NCBI GenBank assembly: GCA_022578965.1
Contig: MU400515.1
Coordinates: forward strand, 310,001-374,000
Origin: Xylaria sp. FL1777
Taxonomy: Eukaryota; Ascomycota; Sordariomycetes; Xylariales; Xylariaceae
DNA: 64,000 nucleotides
Reading direction: 5' to 3'
A program made the position numbers and the translations under genes. Of the stretch, positions 22,206 to 33,427 are shown piece by piece (position 1 is the stretch's first letter; every line of letters begins with the position of its first letter). The notes beneath the pieces are model-generated. The model did no database searches. It had not been told where the DNA came from and saw only the letters and a program-made list of their open reading frames with translations.

Positions 22206-23332
22206 TCAGGTAGATTTTCTAATCAACATGACCAGATTTCGATAAGCCTTCTCATAATTGGGAAACACAACTTCGGAATATTCGTTCTCGATCATTTTTT
22301 TCACTCTCGGGCTATGCCTATAACGTTATATTAAAGATTAATAACATGAAGGAAAGCATACCATGAGGTTAGTTATGGGAATATGGTTTCGAACTTACCT
22401 CAAAGACCTTATATCAGGGACTTCCTTATTCCATATAATAATTCCCGGGCGACATGTATCTACAACAATATCCTTCACTGGAAGCCCGGGACTAATAGTC
22501 AGGAGGATGCTAGACTCGTCCAATTCCAACAACGCTTGCGGATCCTCTAGAACCGTCAAGCCGGCTGAGTATAGGATATCCTTATCTCGTTGAGTGTATA
22601 TAGGGTCTTGTACAAATGGCTTTGACGATATCGAGAATTTTTGGCGGAGGACGGAAACTAGGGCATGCTGAAAGACGCAGCGCTCAAACACTCGCGACTT
22701 GAGCACGAGAGGGCCTAATCCGAGGCCGATAGCCTTAGTAAGGGTGGAAGGTATCTCGACTGAAGCAAGTACTTCTTGGACCTGCTCGAAATGTTGGCTT
22801 GTCTTCCATTGTTGCTCAATGGCCTGGTACAGGTTGAAATCTTCTTCTGGTGGCGTAGGCGGGTTTTCGAATTCGAGCCCTTCAACTTTCCTAATAGGGG
22901 CGTAAATCCACATCGGGAGGTACGCCTTCTGGAAACCTGAGACTTCTATGTGCAAGCCACTAGTTAGAGACATGAACGAATTATAACAAATTACCCTATC
23001 ATTCAGTTTAGCACAAAAAGTGATGTAAGGGGAGGCACTGAGAATGTGGCGTTATCTTACCACGTGGCACCTCCGACATGTTCATTCTCTCTCCTTTCGG
23101 AGAATGGAGGATTGACGAATACTTCGTAATCGACTCCGTTAATCCCCTTCAACATAATCTTTGCACCATTGTTGCGCTCCCCGTTCTGAAAGCGTTCAAG
23201 TTCTTCGCCGACTTTCCGTATGCTGCCCTTTGTGAAGACTGGAGTTCCAGCATCGTAAATGGCCTGAATCTCTCGACAAATCGAGTTTATCTGAGAACGT
23301 GTATCATAGACTAGTCCAGTTTGAAGTTCCAT
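22206..23332 (-). CDS. SRR1-like domain protein
   Basis: Three exons on the minus strand (23061-23332, 22399-22959, 22206-22317) join through introns of 101 bp and 81 bp to give 314 aa. The junctions restore continuous sequence: HVGGAT|CGLHIEVSGF and PDIRSL|RHSPRVKK. The central part matches the SRR1-like domain: GLGLGPLVLKSRVFERCVFQ near residue 168, the conserved YTQRDKDILYSAGLTVLEDP, and SILLTISPGLPVKDIV. SRR1 was described as a circadian regulator in plants, and the domain is common in fungi without an assigned function. I chose the ATG at 23332; nine upstream codons are open but begin with no ATG. The third exon is short and could be missed; without it the protein would end artificially at the GTAAGT donor. 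Confidence 0.82.
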
Positions 23333-24859
23333 GGTGTGGCTTGCTGAGTATCTAGGCAAGAATAGATAGGGCGATGGTTGCCGGGTTACTTAATAGCTGT
23401 TAATTATTCATTAATAGATTCTTACTCGATTTGGGTCGTACTTCTCTATCTATCTGTAATCACGCCTAGTTGAGTTACGAGCTTCAAGGGCGCTTTCAAG
23501 GTGACTGAATGGGGTGGCCACGGATTTCGTGGCCAACAACAACTTTCCTACGAAATCGGTTCAAAGCAACAAAAACGTTTATTTATGGAAATAAGTCATT
23601 ATTAGACTGTATATATTTATTGCATCATACCTAGTACATATGTAGTCCAGGCTACGGGGGCGGAAAGTTGGCATCGCGCCGGTAAAGCACCTAACTACCC
23701 GTGAAGTAGATAAGATTTACCACGCCGCCTTTAAACTTATGCATTATTCCAGACCGTAAGCAACAGAGACTAGCTATACTTATAATTGGCATGAAGGTTA
23801 AGTCCGTTTTCTTTTTAACTATTAAAAACGGCTTTTTTGGTCACAGTCATAACCGACTTTACGCGTAAAGTTTGTCCAATGATTACCTACTATTGATATA
23901 GGTACATAGAGATGTCTGTGTTTGCTTGCGCATCTATTCAGCTCATGCATCCCATGCATAGGATACAACTATTCATACTCCTTACTATATGACGCCACTG
24001 CAAATCGCATCTACCCACACAGTTAACAACTGGCTAAGACTACCGTGGATTGTGTGGTAGATTCATACGGTAGCCAACATTCGACGGGGTTGAGCCAAGA
24101 ACAGCCATCATCAAGACTTGATAGGGTGGTGGTTCTTGGTTTGCTATGAGCCAATCGTTGAATCGGGAAATCCTTGTCTGTTTTGGGATAGTAAACCAGA
24201 TCAGCTACTGTACTACTGTATACCTGTATAGTCTCTTCCATCACGATCCAATGCATGTGATCGAGAACGCGTCAACGCGCAACGCCCGGACATTTCATCG
24301 CGGCCATCAATGTCAGAGCGTGTCGGCAAGGGGTAGAGTCACTTTGTGGTGTGTAAGATGATCAGGGTAGTAAGATGAACTTGTGTCCAATCGTGCGTGT
24401 CTGATTAATGCCCTCCATAGAAACGAGATGCCCTTGCCCAAGACTGCGAGAGGAAATAATTCGGGACGAATGCTTTGCAGTAGTCTCTAGCTATGGCAGC
24501 CCACTCTCACTCTGAATACAGGTTGAAGGTGAATTTCATTTATTAATGGCGGCTTCAGTTTCTCGGTGTCTAACTCAGCGATCTACTGCTTGCACTGCCT
24601 GGTAATACATCATGATAGCGACTTACGATATAACAGAAGTCCGTGTAGGTGGACGAAATCGACGGACCAGGCTTACCCTAGGAATTGGACACAATAGAAG
24701 GCGAGGGCCTTTCCTATGCCCAGACTCTTCAAGTGTCGACTAACTCTCGTCGTGTTCGACAATCGGACTGCACCTCATGAAGCGCGTTTACCCAATTCTC
24801 ATCCATATACAGTGCACACTATTGACAAGGTGGATTAAAGTCTAGATCCATCCAACGAC
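23333..24859. other. AT-rich gene-poor region
   Basis: Apart from the SRR1-like gene's own promoter I see no gene here. Short open frames around 24020-24360 on both strands have no recognisable motif. Composition is AT-rich at about 23380-23900. Confidence 0.5.
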
Positions 24860-25487
24860 CGATACGGTAAACTCCTCAAAATTGAAGAGCTTAGGCACAA
24901 AGACTACATATTCACCAAGTTCCCCAAATCATTGCCGAGAAGACGATCATCCCCGTGCCCGGTTCTTCGAGGAGGGATACGATGCCGAAGGACGCTACTA
25001 CGTGACGATGGAGCGCGTCGACGTTGTGCCTCTTCTCGAGATTGGTGAAGAGTGTCGGCTGGGCGGTGATAACACCGCTGGGCACGCGGCGTCGGGCTAA
25101 TGCACCACATGTCAGGAGATACCTGAGCGCAACGCCGATACCTTTATTCGCACCGTTTTGCTCCCCCAGCTCTAGTCGTTACAGTCCGACCAGACGGGCT
25201 CGGAAGGCTTCGTCCTCCCACCGCGTATTGTCCCGGCCAAGACAGTTGACCCAAGCAGTGTTAGTTTTGTCCACGGAGACCTGGTACGTCACAACATCAT
25301 GGCGAAATTAGGTCCCGTTGATCCCCTCCAAGTCAGACATATCTTCGGCTGGGAGCAAGCAAGATATCTGCATCGTGAGACGGAGCGGGAGTTGTGGTGT
25401 GCGCCCGGGGCGAACACCATGGGATATTATGCTTATTTCGGAGACAAGGAGTTGATAGAGTATGAAATTGGATTGATCATGCCGTAG
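24860..25487 (+). pseudogene. Broken aminoglycoside phosphotransferase (APH)-like kinase
   Basis: This is a remnant of an APH/choline-kinase-fold protein. The C-terminal part carries the catalytic loop FVHGDLVRHNIM (25266-25301), followed by RHIFGWEQARYLH, where the metal-binding Asp of the usual (I/L)xDWE motif is replaced by Gly. The same frame upstream reads ARFFEEGYDAEGRYYVTMER and NADTFIRTVLLPQL. It is interrupted by TAA at 25098-25100 and TAG at 25173-25175. Further upstream the homologous-looking pieces lie in different frames (KLLKIEELRHKDYIFTKFPK, then AEKTIIPVP, then ARFFEEG), suggesting two single-base indels near 24925-24960. No intron that I can propose removes all defects. The family assignment is from motif recognition; loss of function is inferred from the stops, frameshifts and the missing Asp. 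Confidence 0.6.
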
Positions 25488-26883
25488 ACTAACTAACTAG
25501 AAGGCGCGCAAGTGCTTCATAACCCAGCTAGGCAGGTTTGAGCTAATAACCTACACGTAAACAGCTGGTAAGTTATAGACAAATGCTATGCCGTGGCCGG
25601 GGCCAGACAAGACGATGAGAAAACTACGCGCAGCACGTGCCCTATCCCTATCACCCCTTGCTATCTCTAGCTCCCGATTCAATGTGCCGCACCTTGGACA
25701 AAAGTGTCACCGTGCTACTCCCTCACGACGGCGACCCACCTTCCACGAGCTACGGCTCCTCGGTTGGCAGTCTGTTGCACGCATTCCCGAGAGAACAGGA
25801 GAAGGTGGGAGGAGGAAGAGGAGGCGGCGGTGGGGCGAACAGCCGGAGCAATGGCTTTTTCATACATGTAGTTTGAGGGGGGATCGGCAAACTTGCAACT
25901 AGGTATGCAGCAGCAAGGGGAGACAATACAGGTTCTTATCCTTAAGAACGGGGTAATGTCCAGGTTATAGTTATGAGAAACCTACCTAGTGTTCGCCGTC
26001 TAGTATACATCAGGCTTGGTGGGGTCGATTTCGCCCTACACTATTAGCTGGCCGTCGGGTCAGCGGCCGCTACTCGTACAGAGGCTAACTAACCTGCCTA
26101 GGTAGTCCACTGCGTGCGATGATGGCTGCGGCACGAAGATGGCAATCGGTAAGGGGGGAAGGGCTTTATGTCCCTTATACGACCCGGATTCTTCATTGTG
26201 GAGGGTCGTGTTGTTGCCACACTGCCTATTTGTAGAACGAAACAGAACGTCTCGCGGTCAGATTATCACTGCAAGTGCTACTAAAACATCATGCTGCACA
26301 CTTGTCGGCGACCAATCAATTTTAGATCAGTGGCGTGACTGCGCTTCAAGTTGCTGGGGGCGTCTGCTCGTTGCGCCCTCATCATACCTCTCACCTATTA
26401 ATATGTAGTAGTACTGTTATGTGATCAGAGGCGTGATTGACTGTAACCGGTCCATTGGATAGGATACAATCTACTGTACCTATCTTGCTTAAATGGTGGA
26501 GACTAACCACCCTGCTCATAGTGTGGCCCAATTGTTGCCTAACTTAACATAAAAGGCACCCATGCCCGGTTAATCCAACCTTGGCTGAGAGTGCTCGGGG
26601 AGCTCTGGTACGAATGATGGAAAAAAATAATTGATTTCATCGGGATAGATTACCTATATCGTACAAGCTAAATCCCTAAGACCGATGAGTAAACCCCAGA
26701 CTCCCGACCCATTTTGATTGTTCCGATTCCCACCTGCGATAAAAATATTGTAGAAGACAAGTTGGTAAGAAAAAAGAAATGTCGGAAAAATCGATACGCG
26801 CTCACATGCGCCTCCAAATAACCCCCCGGGGCAACGTTGTCATAACCTCACCGAAACACACCTAAGTCAATTGCGTCGCTCAT
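25488..26883. other. Gene-poor intergenic region
   Basis: This lies between the APH-like pseudogene and the 3' end of the next minus-strand gene. A TACCTA/CCTAGGTAG cluster is at about 25978-25990 and 26094-26106. Open frames at 25588-25902 and 26139-26408 lack recognisable content and splice context, so I do not call them. Confidence 0.5.
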
Positions 26884-27834
26884 CTAGCTCATGTCCATCT
26901 CAACTGAGGCTGGTTCTTGAGTCGAAGACATTTCAATGGGTCGTGGAGATTCTGTAGCCGTCATCACTTCAAGGCCCTCAAAGACTGGAGGTTTCGACTT
27001 TAGATTGGTGAGAGCTTGGTCAACGTTCCTACTAACAAGCTGGCCCTGCCGCAAATTCTCGGCAAATAAGAAAAAGCCCTCGGAAGCCTCGACAAGGTAT
27101 GACTGTAGGCCTTTACTTTCTAATCGAATACGAGCGTCGGTTATAGGGAAGTGGTTTTCGATATAGCGCGACCAGCCACGAGCAGCAGCCTGAATATGTT
27201 CATCTTCGCTGATGCGACTCCAGCCAATACCAAGATGAAGCGTGAAAATGTCGACGATGGGTTGGCTGCTGACGTCGGTAGAGAGTCCCGGCGTAGAGGC
27301 CGCAGGAGCCATGTCGCGAACGGGGCTAACCCGGCTCGCCTGGGTCTCAGCGCCAGGTAGCGTTACGACGTTCATATCCAACCGTTGAGATTTGTGACTA
27401 CGAAGAGATGGTCGTGCTTGTTGATTGATAGCTCGGGCCGCTTCATTCTTGCGTTTCTCATCTGCGGCAGCTTTCTCTTCGAGCCAGGTTCCGGATTGAC
27501 TGCCGGCGCTTGCAACGTACGACGCTGGCGACTTGATAAGTACCATGCCTTCGCCGTAAACCCACTCATCTTCTGGCTCCTTGACTGGCTCGATTGTTTC
27601 GAGTTTGGCTTCCTCAACATCAAGGTTGACGCCAGCTTCATCTCTGGAACGTTTACGGCCCGCCGCCATTGACAGGTTGCCGATATTGTGGGACAGACGT
27701 GATGAGGCTCCCAAGGAGTGGACACGGCTAAATGGAGAGGACTGGTGTGCAAAGGAAGGCATGGCAAACGCACCCTGGGGTGCACTTGGGGCCATGGTGA
27801 GAACAGGAGAAGAGGTGCGTTCGAAGAATGACAT
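26884..27834 (-). CDS. Uncharacterised fungal protein, 316 aa
   Basis: I do not recognise this gene. It is a single open exon of 316 aa. The first ~55 residues are Ser/Ala/Pro-rich and contain three possible in-frame starts (residues 1, 14 and 25). A basic cluster AAGRKRSRDEA at residues 57-67 could be a nuclear localisation signal. The middle is charged and low in complexity. The most protein-like part is residues about 195-285 (DIFTLHLGIGWSRISEDEHI, AARGWSRYIENHFPITDARI, SYLVEASEGFFLFAENLRQG), which looks like a compact alpha/beta segment with conserved aromatics. The 5' flank is long and pyrimidine-rich on the coding strand, typical of a fungal leader. It is probably a real gene, given its uninterrupted length and biased codon use. 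Confidence 0.72.
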   Translation of the reverse strand: MSFFERTSSPVLTMAPSAPQGAFAMPSFAHQSSPFSRVHSLGASSRLSHNIGNLSMAAGRKRSRDEAGVNLDVEEAKLETIEPVKEPEDEWVYGEGMVLIKSPASYVASAGSQSGTWLEEKAAADEKRKNEAARAINQQARPSLRSHKSQRLDMNVVTLPGAETQASRVSPVRDMAPAASTPGLSTDVSSQPIVDIFTLHLGIGWSRISEDEHIQAAARGWSRYIENHFPITDARIRLESKGLQSYLVEASEGFFLFAENLRQGQLVSRNVDQALTNLKSKPPVFEGLEVMTATESPRPIEMSSTQEPASVEMDMS

Positions 27835-29867
27835 TGTGATCTGTTAGCGCTAGATTCAGGTGAGATATCAACAACTATGTTAGATGGTTAGGGGGTGGGT
27901 GTGTGGATAATGGGGAAGTATGCTGTGAGAAAGGATGTCAATTATGCTGGTTGAGGTCAAAGATGACAATGGCTGGAGATAGGTATCGACGGAGGGTAGG
28001 CAGAACCAATTGATACGGGATAAGCGAGTAGAGGATATCGTGAGATCTGCCTCGACGACGGCGAGTGAGGGTGCCGAAGGCTGGGTGCAAGACCGCAGAG
28101 TAGCAATGGTTGCTGGTGTAGGAAGGAATGGAGAGGCTGGACGGCAGTGTAGAAAGTGACGGGTGTAAGTCAAGATGAGGCAGAGAAGAAGTATGGGAGT
28201 ATGGAGAGCTGGGAGGTATGGGAAGTATGGAAGTACAAGGAGGGTTGGAAGGAGGAAAGATGGGAAGACGGTGTGGGAGCAGTTAATAATAAAGGCGAGG
28301 ATGGGATAGAACTGTGGATGGGCAGGTCAGGTAGGATGTGGTGGATGGGGGCATGTTGTGTGTGAGAGATGGGAGAACGCAGCGAGAGGCGGAAGTCGAG
28401 CAGGCATAGCAAGCAGCCGTAGGAACTTCGCATGTGCATATGGCGCGCGAAGACGGGACGACCAGGATCGCCTACGTTGGAAGAAGGCACAAAGCGGATG
28501 GGCCACAGCCCTCGAGATGGCAAGCACAGCAGAACAGTGCGCAGAAGGCTAGGACAGGTGGGAAACAGCCAGACACACTGTAAATGACTCGTCCCACACC
28601 CTCGCCGTGGTTGTATTAAGCCAGACAGGCTCCATACCACCTTTTCCCAAAGAAGCCTAGTCCATTCTGTGAGACCCGGCTGGCTGAGAGAGTCTGAGAC
28701 TGGCAAAATGGAAGACCGTGCAGTAACCACCCACATCCTACGTCGGTACTACGCTACATACAGATATAGATATGCCTACGTAAGTAGTGTACAGTACGTA
28801 AACTTGAGAGTGCAACTCTCATCAATACTGTCATCTCACACAGCGTGGCATCGCTCCTCTCATTATCAGTCTTAATCAGGATTGTAATTCACATACTGGA
28901 CTACGATGATATACCTAGCTTGTTATCTCTACCTAGCTATTTACAGTGTACACCAGAGTACAATACACTATAAGTATGCGTATGTAGTATATGTATGTGT
29001 GTGTACGCAGTCTGTGTTCAGTAAAGTGTTCCCTGTATGGGAGTAAGTAAGAAGGTCACAGACCACCTTAAGACAGCTACTTTGCAAAGGCAAAGGCTAC
29101 CTGAATCTATTACTGTCAGTAATACACATCCATGTACCTAGCGTAGCGTAATGTACCGTCAGCACTGCGAAACGAACGAATCAAAGGTGAGTTGGGGGTT
29201 ATGCAGAGCATTCTTATGGCGACATACTGCAGCCAACGAAATCGTTGCCTTTTCCAAGACATGATTGGCTCTAGAGACTAATAGTCAAGATAAGAGAGAG
29301 GTCCCCGGTCCCTCGCCTTGGCAAAATCTGGGGCCAAGGAAAAAAGCATACGATTGGTGGTAGTGAACGGACCGGGAAAATCCGATAGCAGATCATCTCT
29401 CTTAGTGTATCCTCTTTAAGTATCCCCCAGTCAACGCGATACCATCATCCACTATGCTTTATTAAGAAACTGCTGACTAACATTAGGGCCCACCGATCGG
29501 GATGGAACTCCAAGTCGGGAACTCGGAAGAACTTTGGTTCCTGTGTGGGGACAAGACTGTACTGTGGCCGGATATGACGGGAGGAGCAATAGACATCCTT
29601 TCAGCGTAAGTGTTTCCGATCATGTTATATGACTCTGAGCAAAGAAATGTAGTAGTCACAGTTATGCTAGTCTCAGTCATCGTGGCACTCTTTGATTGTT
29701 TCCGACACAAATCCTTATTCACCGACTAATGTTTGCCCATTATGAAGTGTCAATCGACTTGATAGTGAATACTTACACGTGAAACTAAGAGCTGCTATAG
29801 GACTACCTACGGCATCAAATTGACGCTCACTGGGATGATTAAGATAGGCAGACCGGATGGGAAATTT
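27835..29867. other. Long upstream region with CT-rich leader and a possible orphan exon
   Basis: This is the presumed promoter and leader of the 316-aa gene. The coding strand is strongly CT-rich at about 28180-28300, giving a 188-codon Ser/Pro/Leu-rich frame on the minus strand that I reject. At 29487-29605 (+) a segment with a branch-site-like CTGACTAAC and TTAG acceptor on its left and a GTAAGT donor on its right encodes MELQVGNSEELWFLCGDKTV and about 16 more residues. No partner exon could be found. Clusters of GTAC/TACGTA words occur at about 28950-29010. Confidence 0.45.
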
Positions 29868-31061
29868 TCATGTTTGGTTCGAACGTCGTCCATTATCATC
29901 TCGTCCTCGGGAATCGTCATGATACAGCTGGGATGTATTATGCTCAAGCCTCATATCATCCGAGTTCTCCACACCTCCGTAGAGGCCTTGGAACCCAGGT
30001 GTCATGAAGCCTGATGGACTATCGCCGCCCTGCTGTCTAAATTGACTGGCAGTAATGCGTTGGGCAGGACGTCTCGTCCCCACAGGCCGTGCGGGGACCG
30101 TGTAGAATCTATAAAGACGACTCTGGTGGCGTGCTTCCGGTAAATTCAGCGGTGTCTGTGGCTGCATGGAAGCTGGAAGAGAGTCGTCATAAACACTGAA
30201 TCTGGGAGTATCCGCCGCTGTTGTAGCACTTCCGAACTGGTCGCTTCTTGGTTGCGAGGTAGATTCCATAGCCGTTCGTCGTGTAGACGGTGTCGGGGAA
30301 CTGTACCTAGGGAAGCGAACGATTGATTCGACAAACCTTGCAGCAGAGCTGAAAATTCGTGCTCCCGTACCCCTGGACTATTGGGATTTAGTTGTGTTTA
30401 TGCGAGGCCATAGATGGATATGAACTGACTTGGGGTGTTTCCTCTGGAGGTGACTGAGCCGACTCCGTTAAGTACGGCCGTCTTGTTGGAGTAACTGGCA
30501 GCTCCTGTGTGATTCTCTCCTGTGGTGCCTCTATCTGAATACCTACGTGCATCTACTCGGCCATCCTTGTTAGTATCGTGCAGTCGGTGGAACGTGACGC
30601 AGACTCACTGATGGAAGAGATTGCACATCGGAGACCACGCGCCTCTCCAGTGAAAAGGGCGGAGGCAGAGAGATCGGCATGCTAACATCCTCCGCTAAGT
30701 ATAACCCAACCGAATAATTTGACGCCTGGCTCTGTGAGGAGCTTGACTCATTCGGATTAATGCTTCCTACGGACTCTCTATTCTTTGGAGGCCGGCGTGG
30801 AGGGCAGGACAGCAGCTTCAAGCCTTCGCTGTCCTCTGCTATCTTGGAAGGTTTGGGGGTGATTACTTGGCGTGTCTGCTCGAGTGCACATTTCTCTGAC
30901 TCATGGCCATTCTGCGCAGGAGGAGGTTGAGGTTTTAGTCGAACTGGAAGCTGCCCAAAAGCATCCTCTTTGGCAAGATAATTCTTGAAACGACGGCGCC
31001 GCTCAAACTCTTTCACCTCTGTTATGGTGAGGGAGATGGTGGTTGGCGGTAACCGCAGCAT
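29868..31061 (-). CDS. Uncharacterised three-exon protein, 361 aa
   Basis: I do not recognise this gene. Exons 30609-31061, 30430-30552 and 29868-30377 all join in phase 0 across introns of 56 and 52 bp with good signals: GTGAGT with TACTAAC and TAG, and GTCAGT with CAACTAA and TAG. The result is 361 aa. The N-terminus MLRLPPTTISLTITEVKEFE is followed by a very basic helix, RRRRFKNYLAKEDAFG. The rest is Pro/Ser/Gln-rich and probably disordered (KPQPPPAQNG, CPPRRPPKNR). A second basic patch lies in exon 3 (PARPVGTRRPAQRITASQFR). There is no enzymatic motif, signal peptide or membrane segment. The clean splicing and conserved-looking N-terminal helix argue for a real gene. Confidence 0.65.
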
Positions 31062-33427
31062 CTCGCAAAAACAGCCTGGCAGTTCCGAAACCGGTGATAC
31101 AACTATTCACGTTGGGAAGCCTGCCTCAAGGAGGGAGTAGGAAGAAGTCCAAAAGATGTTGAGATTGAGATAAATCATCCACTTGGATCTGGTAATGAGC
31201 TCAGTCTAAAGATATCTAGAACGAGAGCTACTGAGGTGAATGCTCCGTAGGCTTTTCGTAGCAAAGGCATGGTTTCCCTGAGCACATCCCTTGCGTCAAT
31301 TTGAAATTGTATAAGATAGAGAACTGGAAGTCTGACCGTGATATACATGTATAGTTCCTTCGAAAAACTACCTACCTACCTAGTAGGTAGGATGATTATA
31401 GAAGCCGGGTACGTGCCTACCTACCTGTCATAAGAGGTAGGTAACTAAACATAAATGTTTCTTCGGTATCTACTCGGTAGCCATTTACCTACCTAGGTAT
31501 CTCCTACCTCAAAATCCATGATGACATGCTTTGGCGGTACTGCTCCGCATACTCAAAACAATTCGTTAGACTACCGGTAGGTATTTAACTCTGGCAGTTA
31601 TCATTCGAGATCAGTAGGTATTCGAGCATTTCTACGGAGCCGCTACGGTTTATCTCTGTCACTATTATTCTCCGTCAGCTCGAATTTATGCGGTACAACC
31701 CATCCAGACAACTTCTGGATCCCAGTGAAACGGAGGGATGCAACAGGTAGGAACGTGAGCAATGACGTCGGCACATGGTTTCAGAAGCGCGAGGAGTTGC
31801 TCAATAGGTAGGTATTGAGATATATGTACCAGATAGGAGACATGCAAAACTATTATGTCTGGGTGGGTATAGTCTCAAGGTTTGCCAACTACAAGTACTG
31901 CTAGAGGTCAAAATAAGACCATCACAATTTGGAAAGGAAAGTACCTCAATATGGTGGTGATTTTCTTTGCTGTAGATCACATTTTGGTTCTGACCTTGTC
32001 CTCGTCTCTTGTGGGTCTTAACAGGAGCCGCAACTTGGTGTACCTACAGTAGGTAGCTGTTAGGATGATAATCTACCTCGCCTATCCAGCACAGATACCT
32101 TACCTTATAGGGTTTAGAGATAACTTGCCTAGATGAGTAGGAACTTGTACATGTATTATCTACCTCCTCTAAGCGCTGTCTGTGTCCATTTAAAAGTCCA
32201 TTAAGCTCGCCCGACAGAGCTTTACAGTAGGTATGTACACTACCTACCTCACGCATAGTAACCTAGCATATACCGTACCTACCTAACCTACCTAGGTAGC
32301 ATGCGTTGAAAGACTGCAGGCCGACAGACTTAGTATTATTTTAGCAGCCTCTATGTAGGTAGTAGCTACCTACATACACTCACATGTAGTACAGTAATAA
32401 GGTTAGGCTGTGGTACATGGGCTCTCCGGTTGTTTTCTTGAACATTGCTTTTATGCCATCGCTCAGCTTTTTAATCTCGCTGTGCAAATAAATAGCCGTC
32501 GTCCATTGCACTATTACACCAGGACCACACCAGATCCAGTCATATCGACCGACGGGAGGTACCACTGAACAGGCTACTGACAGGCTACTAACAGACTACT
32601 ACCTACCTAGTGTAGGTACCAGGTAGGGAGTCGACAGGCCGTCTTGCTTCGTGCCTCTCCATGGATGGACGCGTGTAAGTCCAATAAGCGAAACCCCAAT
32701 ATTACGAAGGGTCGGATACGGGCTGGATATACGTATTTCTTACTCTTCTCTTTTGCTCCCTTATACCGTATACCAGGCAGGCAGTAGACATCCAGAGTGC
32801 TTGCTTGCTTGCATGCTTGCATTGCGGCTTGCTGCTTTGATTACGGCTGCTGTGCCGTGTCGAAATTACTTGCGGACCAGACGAGCACTACCTTGTCTGC
32901 GTCCGAATTACATGTACCCGGTACCACCGATCTTAGGTACAACCACCACCTGATGCCATCGATACCTTTCCCTTTTCTCCCAACCAGGTCCAACGAGCAA
33001 CTCTGCCTTGGTGGCATGGCCCTGCAGTCCATCTTTTGCCTAGTTTACCGAAGCACATTGCGTTGACCACTCGTTGTTGCGCGCCGCCCTCGCTTTCATC
33101 GCCGCCGTTGCGACCTCCGTATCCTGGTGCCTGGGCCGGAGATATTAGTCTTGGACTTCCCTCGACAACCTGACCTCCGCCAGTGGACTCCCTTTGCCTT
33201 GCAGTCGTTCGCCGACTGCCCTTGCCAGTCGCCATTGATCAATCGCTTGCAGCCGTGGGAGAACACTGCAGCATAGATTGCCTGGCATATGCATCTGGAT
33301 TTGTCCGAAGGTCCTTGTCTCTGTAGCCATCCCACAGCTTCACGACCTCCACGTCCGAGTACGACCAGAAACGGAGTACCGTTATCGACAGCCTCGACTA
33401 CATCCGACGAACTCCTCCCACGCCACT
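31062..33427. other. 2.4-kb intergenic region dense in TACCTACC / TAGGTAGG words
   Basis: This is the upstream region of the PDK1-like kinase. Clusters of CTACCTACCTAGGTAGG-type palindromic words lie at about 31368-31395, 31417-31445, 31487-31510, 32240-32300, 32355-32375 and 32599-32628. A CTTGCTTGCTTGCATGCTTG tract lies at about 32800-32822. The last 400 bp are CT-rich, probably the kinase 5' leader. I find no coding gene. Confidence 0.55.

Noticed and set aside
24020..24361. Overlapping short frames on both strands, considered as a possible transposase scrap
   Set aside because: No DDE, helix-turn-helix or other recognisable motif could be defended.
28170..28736. 188-codon minus-strand frame
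   Set aside because: Its Ser/Pro/Leu/His-rich content comes from a CT-rich leader upstream of the 316-aa gene.
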